A DNA stretch of 64,000 nt from Azolla caroliniana (Eukaryota > Polypodiophyta). The stretch lies in assembly GCA_043228905.1 (NCBI GenBank), contig JBHGNT010000017.1, positions 8,308,001 to 8,372,000 on the forward strand, read 5' to 3'. Every line of letters begins with the position of its first letter. Position 1 is the stretch's first letter. The notes below the pieces were generated by a model, which worked only from the letters and a program-made list of their open reading frames with translations, was not told the origin of the DNA and did not search any database. Below, in pieces: positions 29,563-39,774 of the stretch. A program made the translations under genes and the position numbers.

Positions 29563-32500
29563 TCATCGAGTTGCTTTGAAACTCGGCATCCGAGGGCGTT
29601 TGGTTCTTCTTTGATTTTCTGCTTCATCAAGGAAAAGCCCGAGTGGTGCAGGTGTGTCGACATTCATTGTCTCCCCCTGTTCCTGAAAAACTTCATTTGT
29701 TATATGTTGGTAAACATTAGCAACATTATTATCAAGGTTTTGTAATTTATTCTCTCTGTCTTGTTTCAATTCTAAGATGTATCTACCTAATTTCTTTATA
29801 TCTAGTGTATCTAATAGTTTAGGGAGGGTGGGAGACGAACCAAGTATGTCTTGGTATTTTGCCCTTATCTCGGCATAGGTGGGGCATTTGCATGTAAAAT
29901 GGTACTCATCCTCTATCTCTATGTGGCATAACCTACATATCCTTTCCTCCCTAGGGACTCCATTAGTACGTCCATTCTCAATCTCAATTTGGTGAGATGA
30001 TATTCTAAGTTGACCAATGGCAACCCTTAGTGCATGTGGTAACAGTACATCTAGATATTTTGGGCGCGTGATAAAACCTAACTCAGAGAAGTGCATAAAG
30101 TGTTCCTTATAGTACGACATTTTAGATGGGAGTGGCTCTAGTGGGGTGATCCATTTATACCGAGTATAAATTTGCCATATTTCTTGGCGTATTACTTTAT
30201 TATGGTCCTCATGAGAGATTAAAGTGTTATCAGTCGTGTGGTCGTACTTAACCGGGGGGAGGTTATTAATGTTTAGACCGTTGGCAAGAAGCCAACTCAC
30301 CATCATGCCATACCATGAGCTAGTATAGCCGGACTCATACAGTGCTCGAGAAGCCTTAAAGGCTTGGTGGGATATTCTATCAAGTGGTTGGTTATGTATC
30401 CTGTGGATAAAGACTACAAGTTGAAAAAGTGCTTCTACTAACATAGGGGGTAGAGTGAACTCAGCCCTAATAATGTCATGTGGGACCGACGATTTGCTTC
30501 AGAGTTGGCTTGATAACATCATCACCAATGGTCTCTCTAATTGCATCCACATGAAAGATGGTAGTCCTGGAGCCCAAACCGCTGATGCATACATGAGAGA
30601 GGGAGTCACTAATGAGTCAAAGAGCCACCCTTTAGTTCGTGGCTCTTGGAAGTATGCTTGGTGGCATTGTCTCTCGAGGAGTGAGAGGGATGCATGTCCT
30701 CTTGTAAGTCTATCCTTCACTGCTTATGTCATCAAAAATTTACCTGAGCGGGCACTGAAAGTGACTCCGAGATAGACATATGATCCAACCACCTCAACTG
30801 GGCTATGGGAGATAGTTAGGTGACACTTAGCTCTAACTTGGGCCGACGTGTGGAAGATAAGGACTTTAGTTTTCCCTAGATTCACTACCAATCCTCGTTG
30901 TGTGCAAAAGTCATCTAAGGCATTAAGGTGCCTTTGTAGGTCATGTTCGGATTTAGAGAGCAAAACTATGTCGTCTGCATAGAGCAAGATACGCACCTGC
31001 GTATCCCCAAGGACTACTCCATTGCCTCCCTTACGAGCAATAAAATCTATGATCTCATCAATGTAGATCCCAAAAAGAGTCGGAGATAAGGCACAAGCTT
31101 GTTTTACACCACTAGTGCTAGTGAAACTATCGGATATGCCGCCTGGGCATCGAACACACCCGGACACTTGTTCATATAGTGCGTAGATGGCCCAAACCAT
31201 GTCATCTGGTATCCTCAAGCTCTTAAGCCTATCAAACAACCCGCTCTCTAGGGACCGTGTCAAAGGCTTTGCGGAAGTCCAACAATATAGTTTCTTCTTG
31301 CGAGCCTTAGTCTGGTCAATTAAGCATCTAAGTGTGAAGATATGATCAATAGTGGAGAAGGCTCGTCTAAAGCAGCCTGTTCAGGTGCACGAAGATTTAA
31401 GGTCTCCATATACTCACTAAGCTCTGCCTCCATTACTGCACCATATAATTTAGCAAGGGTATGACCTATCATAATGGTCCTATAAGTATTTGGCTCCATG
31501 GGGTCCCCCCCATTATGTATGGGGGCCACTGTGTTCATGGTCCATTGTGGTGGAAAACCCTTTGCGAGGGCACGATTGAAGATTAGAGTTAGCAAGGGAG
31601 CTAGGCACTCTCTCACATATATGATGTGTTCTGCTCGCAATCCTGTGTGGTCCATGGACTTCCTATGTTGTAATTTCTTTATGACCTTCGTGACCCTAGA
31701 GGTCGTGAAGAGTGTCGCCACAGTAGGTCGGGGTGTAGAAGGCATTGGAATGGGTGGTTGGTTTGGGATTTGGTAAAGTCTCTCTGTATAAGTGTGCCAA
31801 GTTTCGGGATCTTCGATGGGTGTTTGTGTTCTTGGTTCCCTTAATCTCTTCCATGTAGTGGCACAATCGCTACTCATGAGCATATGGTAGAGTTCCCAAT
31901 ATTGGGATGCCTCCCATGATCGTCTCTTACGACGTGTCATCTTGCGCACTTCTTTACGAGCTTGTACTGAGGTAATACTACCTCTGAGTTGCGATATTGT
32001 AAGTTGTCTATGTAAGCACCTACAATCCTCATCATACCATCTATTTTGTGGCATAGATCCTACTTTACCTTGATTGGAGTGTTTCGTGTATGGGAAACTG
32101 CTAACTGCTGCAGAGTGAAGGATGTGTGTGAATTTCGTACTAAGGCTCTCTAAAGGTAGGGAGGGATCAAGGGAGGAGAGATGGGCTTGAACATGTCGAG
32201 CATATATGTCAGAGAGCTCATGTGTGAAATGTATTGTGATGTCATGGCGTGGTTGACTAGAGTTGGTGACGTTAGAGATATCGCATTTTATCTCGAAGTA
32301 TAAGAAACTATGGTCCGCGCCAATAGGACATGGGGCCACTCGGAAGGAGTTAATCATGTGGGTAGCTTCAGGGCGTCCTATTAGATAATCGACTGTGCTT
32401 TCCCCTCCTCCATGTGGGAAACATGTGAGCTCTTCCGAACCTGGCCACTTGGCTAAACCATTATATATGACCATCTGGTGCCGACTACCGAGTTCGAGCA

Positions 32501-33146
32501 AATGATGGCCAAAGCTCGTGGCGTCCGCACCTTGATCCTTTGATCTACGTGTGGTGTCTATGTCTGAATCGACATTTACCATTTCTAGGTTTCTATTCAT
32601 TTGAAATATTGTGCATTGTCGGGATTGGGTTCTCACATTAAAGTCTCCTACAAGGAATACTTCTCCTTGGGAAGAATATCGGATTATGTCATCCGATAGA
32701 GGTTCATATGGGGAAGGCCCATGTGGCACTCCGTCATCAACTAATCTCGCCTCGCCAACCAGATTATAACAAGAGCCTTTCGGGGGAAAGTAACAAATGG
32801 CGAAAAATACTGCCTTGTCCTTGCTTGTGGAGACTTTCAGCCACATAAAACGAGCTTCTGGGTCTGTGCTCAATATTTCTATCCTATTATGTAGCTCCCT
32901 CCGAAACAATATTGCGACACCTCCAGATCCCTTGGTAGTGCATCGATGTGAGGTTTGTCTAAAAGCCGACTCCCAACGAAATCCTTCGACTCGTGGGAGT
33001 CCCCTATTTGGGCTTTGGTGTGTTTCTACTACGCAAACTATATCTGATTCCTTTAATATCCCCTCTAGGCGGCTGGGGTGTGTCCAGAGTGCACCGTTAC
33101 AATTCCATAAGGTCATCCTAAGTGTGTTTTCTGTCACATGGGCCAC
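29563..33146 (-). pseudogene. LINE ORF2: endonuclease-reverse transcriptase
   Basis: A non-LTR retrotransposon ORF2 beginning at 33146 (MAHVTENTLRMTLWNCNG), seven bases after the ORF1 stop codon. The apurinic-endonuclease-like domain has WNCNG, VVETHQSP, VGDFNVRTQS, STVDYLIGRP and GADHSFLYFE. RT follows: the KLQHRKSMDHTGLRAEHI motif, VKQACALSPTLFGIYIDEI and YADDIVLLSKSE (near 30970). The C-terminus carries a CCHC-like knuckle, CRLCHIEIEDEYHFTCKC (near 29920). No RNase H domain is evident. Frameshifts near 31375 and 31245 and stops at 30724 and 30496 break the RT and thumb, so it is inactive, though the endonuclease-plus-early-RT part is open for about 600 codons. The LINE clade needs phylogenetic placement. 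Confidence 0.93.
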
Positions 33147-33152
33147 ACACCA

Positions 33153-33443
33153 TCAATTAGTAGTGCGATCATTTATGATCACTCGCCCATCTCGATAAAA
33201 GGCGCGATGCTCGTCTTTATGAGCTGGCATAACCTTTGGCATACAACTCTTGCGATGCTCAATTTGCATCTTGGTGAGGTCTTCATCGAGATAGATAGGA
33301 TCCCCACCCAATCCTCGAAGAATAGGTCTCTTCTTAAAGAAAGTGATTCTAGAGTCTAAGTCTTTAAATTGAAGAACTAAGGCTCTCTTCCTAGTTTTGT
33401 CGCGTACGGCCCTCCAAGCTTTGGTGATAGGTAGGGTCATTGT
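33153..33443 (-). pseudogene. LINE ORF1, C-terminal part (separated by element N)
   Basis: Minus-strand continuation of the ORF1 protein after the N insertion. TMTLPITKAWRAVRDKTRKR leads into an RNA-binding C-terminal domain (RALVLQFKDLDSRITFFKK, LRGLGGDPIYLDEDLTKMQ, KVMPAHKDEHRAFYRDGR), with a TGA stop at 33153-33155. The arrangement resembles the RRM plus CTD of L1-type ORF1 proteins. With N and one GTACC copy removed, it joins in frame to the N-terminal part at 43252. The stop is followed seven bases later by the ORF2 start, the usual tight LINE spacing. Confidence 0.88.
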
Positions 33444-33448
33444 GTACC

Positions 33449-33868
33449 TGTTACCGGCCGGCAAGGAGTCCAAAATACGGAGTGAAGGAATTAATTAGAT
33501 ATGGTTGTAAATGAGCATAGTGTGGACGGACGGACTGGAAACGGTATGCCGTTCCAGATCCGGACGGATCCCGAATAGGTGCGAGAGGCACCGTTTTGTA
33601 CTACGGGCCGGAAACCTATTTAAAGGCCCGGACCCCATTGTAATCGCAGCGGATAATTAATAGAGCTTATGATGTTTATACTTCTGTCTTGATTTCCGTT
33701 CTGTAATTACTGTTATATCTTACGCGTGTAATTAACCAAAGCATTCTAATCGTGTAACCTACGTAAGTTGGTGTAATCGTTGAATCTTAATTCTATGCCG
33801 TAATCACCCTTTGGTGAAGTGTCTCCGTGACACCTTGTGTTAGGCCTTGTCCGGCTAAGCGAATAACA
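33449..33868 (+). repeat. 5' LTR of gypsy element N
   Basis: A 420-bp LTR from TGTTACCGGCCGGC to ...AAGCGAATAACA, preceded by GTACC (33444-33448). The same five bases follow the right LTR (43247-43251). Against the right LTR I count only two substitutions (GCAGCGG/GCAACGG and TTAATTC/TTAATCC). The TATA-like TATTTAAAG lies at 33617-33625. Confidence 0.97.
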
Positions 33869-33871
33869 CAG

Positions 33872-33893
33872 TTTTGGCGACCACGATTCCTGC
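33872..33893 (+). other. PBS-like region of element N
   Basis: A few bases after the LTR, TTTTGGCGACCACGATTCC contains a TGG-starting stretch suitable as a PBS. It is not initiator Met, and I cannot name the tRNA. Confidence 0.5.
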
Positions 33894-33919
33894 TTTCTCA
33901 CAGCGAACGACGGTAATGG

Positions 33920-36069
33920 ATGACTAGACCAACGCACGACTTGGTTACAGACCGAGCTCGACGCCTCGCCGAACGGCAAAGACGGCGTGAGACTTTCCAG
34001 CAAGCAGCGCAGGAAATTCGCTCGGATCGTTCGTTCTCCAACGAGATCCGGAGAGTCGCGGAGGAATCTCTCCGGTTACGGCAAACTCGCGACCAGGACG
34101 ACGGAAGCAGTCTAAGTAGCCTCCGGGAAACCGAACGCCTCCTGGAGGCACTGGCAAGCGGAGAAAACGAGGCAGAAGCCTTTTCAGCCTACGAATCGGA
34201 TTCCGAAGGGGGATACAGCGTGCACACGAACTACCGGAGCAGCAACGATACCCCCGGCGGCCCGGAGGACGACGGGTCGGATACCGTGCCGACTCCAGAA
34301 CCGGAACCGCTCAACCAGGGCTATCCGGAACCGCAAACGGAAGCCGTCAACCCACCAACACCAACGAAAGAGCCGGCAAAGGTACCGGAAGAAGAGCCGG
34401 TGAAGGAACCGGAAAAAGAACCGGAAAACGCACCGGCAAAAGAACCGGAAGTGGAACCGGAGAAAGAACCGGAAAGATATCAACAAACGCCACTAAACCG
34501 CGGCCTAATACTGGACGACGACATGCCGTTCCAATACTCAAAGTATCGCGATGACCCGGACGCGGAAGCGCATGTTCATGACTTCGAGCAGACATGGGAA
34601 GAAAATCACACGTCCCAGCGAATGACACGGGAGGAAGAAGAACGCTCGAAGATAGCGGAATTCGGAGTCACGTTGGAGGGACCGGCGACACGATGGCGGC
34701 GGACGCAGGACCCGGCGACCATCACAACTTGGTGGGCCTGTTTTATACGATCCGGCAGGAGGCAGGGGAAAGCATTCCCCAATTCGTCATCCGTTTCCAA
34801 CGAATGCATAGCCAGCTGGCCCGTGCACCCCCGGAGGAGGAATTACGGACGATATTTTTAAACGCACTCCGGGAACCGTTACGCACGGTGTGTACGGTAA
34901 TCGACTTTCGAGGATGCACCATCGACCAGGTCATTGACCGGGTCAGAGAAATGGAAAAGACAAGCTCATGGCTTACGCTGGGAACACTGCAACGGGCGTT
35001 ACCCACCGAGGAAGATCTCCGGTTCCGGCAGGCAATTCAATGCACAATCTGCTTGAATGCCGGACACTCGGCAGTAGAGTGCACCATGTGCACTCAGTGT
35101 GTGATTTGTCAATCCAAGAGTCATACAACGGACCGGTGCGAGTACAACCTGTTAAATCGACAAGCACCACCCGTCCGACGGATCGAGCCAAGAAGCAGCC
35201 GAGACGAAGATGACGATCGTTGGCAAAGAATGAACCGGTACCCACCGGCACAGGATGTCCGGTACGGGGACAGGCAAGAGAATGATGGCCGGTACGGGAA
35301 TCGGCGTGATAACTACGACCGGTATGAGCGATCAGACCGTTATCGGGAGCCCAACAGACGACACGAGCAATACGACAGAGACCATTCCCCGGGTTACCGA
35401 AGGCACAAGGAGGACTACGGCCGATTTTACGATCTACCACGACCGGACTACCGAAATAAAAATAAGAATAATAAGAAACGTAATTTCAAGAAAGGTGGTC
35501 ACACTAGGGACCCGAAACAGGGAACCCCAAGGAGCCAACCGGCACAGAACGCACCACTCACTACGGAACCGACTCCGGCTACCAGCAATGCTGAATCCAG
35601 CAATACCCGTAAAGAGTACTGCTACTACTGCAGGCAGGAAGGCCACTACAGTAACCAGTGCCCGGTAAAGAGCTACGAGAAACGACCAACAGTTAATATG
35701 GTGGTTCCGGAAGTGGCGGATTTACAGCAAGTAACCACACGGTCGAAAGGCATGGCCAAAGAATGGGAAACACAAGAGGCCATACGAAAACAGGCGACGG
35801 AATGGGTGAAGGAAGCCAATGAAAGGAACGTCGCGGACGCGGAACGGCAAAAGGCGAATACCATAGGGAGTGCCGGCGGTAGCCACCCAGAAAACGAGAC
35901 ATGGCAAGCACTACAAGAATGTCAGATCACGTTACCATTAGGGAGACTCTTGCAGCTCGTGCCGCGATTCACAGAAGGACTAAAAACGGTCATGACAGAC
36001 GGTATAGCCCCACCGGCACCAGTCCTCTTCTCGAATCCAGAGGGGGGGACCGACGGTGGTGGACACTAG
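33920..36069 (+). pseudogene. Element N gag (frameshifted)
   Basis: Gag spans two frames. Frame 1 part, 33920-34740: a charged N-terminus (DRARRLAERQRRRETFQQAA), a Pro-Glu repeat region (EEPVKEPEKEPENAPAKEPE), then the capsid start (FGVTLEGPATRWRR, ATITTWW). Second part, about 34735-36069 in the next frame: LVGLFYTIRQEAGESIPQFV, two cysteine-rich clusters (CTICLNAGHSAVECTMC near 35042, CVICQSKSHTTDRC) and a classical knuckle CYYCRQEGHYSNQC (near 35620). The shift falls in the middle of the capsid and looks like a mutation, not a programmed site. Gag ends at TAG TAG (36067) and overlaps pol by 14 nt in a different frame. A 3-codon upstream ORF (33916-33927) overlaps the gag start codon. Confidence 0.9.
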
Positions 36070-38266
36070 TAGTCCGGTGATTACAGCTATTGTCAAAGGG
36101 CACGAACTTCCCGGCACCGTAATCGACGGAGGTTCCGGGGTGAACGTAATAAGCCTCCGTACGTGTGATGCCTTGGGAATACATGAATGGGAGCCATGCC
36201 CGTTCTGGCTACGGATGGCGGATACGAGCTCGGTACGGCCGACGGGCTTAATACGGAAATTGGAAGTCACCATAGGAGGTCACACATTTCACATCTCGGC
36301 TGTCGTGCTGCAGCTACAGGCGCAAGGCGCGTACCCACTATTGCTGGGCAGACCATGGTTGAAAACAACACACATCAAGCAAAATTGGCGGAAAAATATG
36401 ATTACCTTCCGGCGCGGAAAAGCCAAGGTCCGGGTACCAACACAACCACGGACGAGCAACGGGAAGGAATGCACACCGCTGTATGCGGAATGTGTGAACA
36501 TGCTTGAAGGATTGGCAGACGACGAAGAAGCCCAGTACTTGGAGGAACACCCGAAGATCGTACCACTCTTCGAGATTGACGTAGCTGAAGTCGTAGCTCC
36601 ATACTTGCCGCAGCGGGACGACACCGAAGCCGAACCAGACAAAGATGCGATTCGGGAATTACGGCAAGCACAGGAAGCGTTGGAACGGGAAATGGCCGTT
36701 TCCCAACGGGTGAAAGCATCCCAGCTCGACGAAGTGAACCTAGGAAGCAAGGACGAATCAAAGCCGGTACACATCGCCAAAGAAATGAAGCCGGAAGATA
36801 AAGCGGCGATGATCAAACTTCTCACGGAGTTTCGAGACGTATTCGCCTGGTCATACGAAGACATGCGATGGCTGGACCCTCAATTATATCAGCATCAGAT
36901 CCACTTAGGCAAGGACGCGAAACCAGTGGCGCAACGACGTTACCGAATGAACCCCAACTACGCCGCCAAAGTGAAGGAGGAAATCGACAAACTCCTAAGA
37001 GTGGGCTTCATCCGGCCGGTAAAGAAAGCGACGTGGCTAAGCCCCATCGTCGTCGTCCCCAAGAAGAACGGTAAAATCCGTGTGTGCGTAGATTACAGGA
37101 AACTAAATGCAGCCACAATTACGGATGCATTCCCTCTTCCGTTCACGGATGGAGTACTGGATGCCGTCGCCGGCCATGAAGTTTATAGCTTTCTAGACGG
37201 GTTCAGTGGTTACAATCAAATCCGGATGCACCCGGACGACCAGGAGAAGACAGCGTTTGTCACCGAATGGGGGGTGTTTGTGGCCGAAGTCATGATGTTC
37301 GGCCTAAAAACGGCACCAGCAACTTTCCAGCGAATCATCATGGAGATCTTCGGCGAATACATTCCTGCCTTCATGCAAGTTTTCCTGGATGATTTTGCAG
37401 TCTATAGCCGGGGAAAAGACCACTTGCAGCACCTACGGTTATGCCTTGAAAAGTGTAGGTTATACCGGCTAAGCTTAAACCCAGCAAAATGCATCTTTGG
37501 GGTTTCAAGTGGAATATTGCTGGGACACATTGTAATTGTAAGTAAGGAGGGCATTGCGGTCGACCCGGATAAAGTAAACGCCATACTAGGGGCACCGGCG
37601 CCGAAAACAGCCAAAGCACTAAGCCGATTCTTAGGACAGATCCGGTGGCACAGCCGGATGCTCCGTCACTTGACTGACTTGGCTACACCATTACACACCG
37701 CGGTACATCGGACACCGTTCCAATGGACGGATACGGAGGATAAGGCATACAATGCCCTGAAGGTACTTTTATCGCAAGCACCCGTCGTGCAGCCTCCGGA
37801 TTGGAGCAAGGAATTTCATGTGTTCGTAGACGCTTCCGACATCGCTATTGGCAGCGCCTTAATGCAACTTACGGAGCCTAAATGGTACCGGCCGGTATAT
37901 TACGCCAGCCGGAAGCTGTCCCAAGCGGAAAAGAACTATTCAACGACAGAACGGGAGGCCCTGGGCATGATCTACAATGTAACAAAGTTTCGTCATTACC
38001 TATTGGGAAGGAAGTTCTCCTTCCATGTGGATCACTCGGCGCTCCTGTACTTAGTATCCAAGGCGTCCTTGACCGGTAAGTTGGCCCGTTGGACCTTGCT
38101 GTTGTAGGAGTTCGAATTCGAGATCTTCCACCGCCCCGGTATCCAGCATGCCGTAGCAGACTACCTGAGCCGGTTAGAGTCCGGAGAAGCAGGCGACGGA
38201 GTAGCGGATGAATTCCCGGATGCAGAGTTATTCCGTATCACCCCGGAAACGGCAGCAGACGACACG
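36056..38266 (+). pseudogene. Element N pol: protease, RT, RNase H
   Basis: In the frame +1 to the gag C-terminus. The aspartic protease motif is TVIDGGSGVNVIS (near 36118). RT runs from about 36900 (KEEIDKLLRVGFIRPVKKA, SPIVVVPKKNGKIRVCVDYR, DGFSGYNQIRMHP, MMFGLKTAPATFQR), with the catalytic box as FLDD in MQVFLDDFAVYS (near 37384). RNase H follows (FHVFVDASDIAIGSALMQL, TEREALGMIYNVTKFRHYL, HVDHSALLYLV). A single TAG at 38105, where Gln is expected in WTLLLQEFEFEIF, splits it from the RNase H end (HRPGIQHAVADYLSRLESG) and integrase, which stay in the same frame. Domain order is Ty3/gypsy. The protein is otherwise intact over about 680 codons. Confidence 0.93.
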
Positions 38267-39712
38267 GTGGCATCAGAAGATAGGTGGCTGACGAACATGC
38301 ACCAGTTCCTAAGCATGGGCCTGCCACCGGAGGAAATGAACCGGGACGAGAGGAAACGACTGGCGGTGCAGAGCCGCAATTTTTGTCTGTTACGGGACAC
38401 TCTCTACCACAAAGGAGCAGATGGAATATGGAGACGGGCTGTCCGTAGTGACGAGAAAGAAGTAACCTTACGGGAAGCACATTGTGGGGTTGCCGGAGGA
38501 CACTATGCCAGGGAAGCGACGGCGAGGAAAGTATGGCAGAGCGGCTTATGGTGGCCCACGACGTTAAAAGACGCCGTCAAGTATGCTAAGGAATGTGACC
38601 TATGCCAACGAATGGGCCAGCCTATGGAGCAAGCACGGATGCCACACCAACCGGTACTTCCACTAGAGCCATTCCAGAAGTGGGGGTTGGATTTTGTCGG
38701 ACCGTTCAAGCCACCGGCAATGAGAACGGGTAATCGTTATGTCATCGTGGCAACGGATTATTGCACTAAATGGGTGGAAGCTAAGGCCCTGAGAGACAAC
38801 ACCGCGTCATCCACAGCAAAATTCCTGTACGAAAACATTTGGTGCCGATATGGATGTCCGATTGAATTAATCAGCGACCAAGGAGGCCACTTCCTCGGCC
38901 AGGTAGTGGAAAGCTTAACAACGTTCTATGCCGTGGTCCATAAACGAAGCACACCGTACTACCCACAGGCGAACGGGTTAGCAGAGTCCACCAACAAAAC
39001 GCTGCAGAACATTCTCCGCAAAATCGTCAACGAAAACCGGACGGACTGGGATACAAAGCTCCATAGCGTGCTATGGGCGTACAGAACGGCATACAAAACA
39101 AGTATCCGGACAACGCCGTTCCGGTTAGCATTCGGCTTAGAAGCGGTCATGCCGGTGGAATTTCAGGTACCAAGCTTACGGATCCAACTACGGGAACGGC
39201 TGAATGAAAAGAAGTCGGAGGAAATGCGGCTAGCAGCACTATGCGAACTGGAGGAGCAACGGCTGGCCAGCATCCTACACATGGAACTGGAGCAAAGACG
39301 ACGGAAAGCGTTCGTTGACCGTCACCGGAAAGGTAATGAGAAGATGTTCGAAATCGGAAAGCCGGTGCTAGTATTCCAAACGAGGATGGGCAAGATGCCG
39401 GGTAAACTCCGGTTCAGATGGACAGGCCCGTATTGGCTGACACGGGAATACAACGGGTCCTATCAGATAGGGACACTTGCCGGTGAAGTACTAGGCAAGT
39501 GGGTGAACGGATTTCGACTAAAGCCCTATAAAGGACCGATGCCAAAGAACCCGTTTATGCAGCAAACCGGCACTATACCGGGAACCTGCCTGGGATCGGT
39601 ACGGATCGATCTGGAAGAAAAAGACGACGGGGAACCCGTAGCAGAGGCAAAGGAAGACACAGCAAACCGTAAGGAAAACGGTAAGGGTCCGAAGGGACCT
39701 ACGGATGTGTAA
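38267..39712 (+). CDS. Element N integrase
   Basis: Same frame as pol after the TAG at 38105, so it is normally the C-terminal part of the polyprotein; the ATG at 38267 is only the first Met after the stop. The HHCC zinc domain is visible (AHCGVAGGHYAREA ... AKECDLCQRM, near 38478-38620). The core follows: WGLDFVGPFKP, ELISDQGGHFLGQ and YPQANGLAESTNKTLQN, supplying D-D-E. The C-terminal part has an all-beta GPF/Y-like stretch (KLRFRWTGPYWLTREYNGSY near 39400). No chromodomain is evident. It ends with TAA at 39710; a 17-A run and the extra ORF follow. Confidence 0.92.
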   Translation: MASEDRWLTNMHQFLSMGLPPEEMNRDERKRLAVQSRNFCLLRDTLYHKGADGIWRRAVRSDEKEVTLREAHCGVAGGHYAREATARKVWQSGLWWPTTLKDAVKYAKECDLCQRMGQPMEQARMPHQPVLPLEPFQKWGLDFVGPFKPPAMRTGNRYVIVATDYCTKWVEAKALRDNTASSTAKFLYENIWCRYGCPIELISDQGGHFLGQVVESLTTFYAVVHKRSTPYYPQANGLAESTNKTLQNILRKIVNENRTDWDTKLHSVLWAYRTAYKTSIRTTPFRLAFGLEAVMPVEFQVPSLRIQLRERLNEKKSEEMRLAALCELEEQRLASILHMELEQRRRKAFVDRHRKGNEKMFEIGKPVLVFQTRMGKMPGKLRFRWTGPYWLTREYNGSYQIGTLAGEVLGKWVNGFRLKPYKGPMPKNPFMQQTGTIPGTCLGSVRIDLEEKDDGEPVAEAKEDTANRKENGKGPKGPTDV

Positions 39713-39726
39713 GATCACATACCGTC

Positions 39727-39743
39727 AAAAAAAAAAAAAAAAA
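39727..39743 (+). other. A17 homopolymer between pol and extra ORF of element N
   Basis: Seventeen consecutive A bases begin 14 bases after the integrase stop. This is not normal in the interior of a gypsy element, and it lies precisely at the boundary with the extra ORF region. Confidence 0.9.
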
Positions 39744-39774
39744 GAAATCATTAAAAATCGAGGTATGAACGGAC

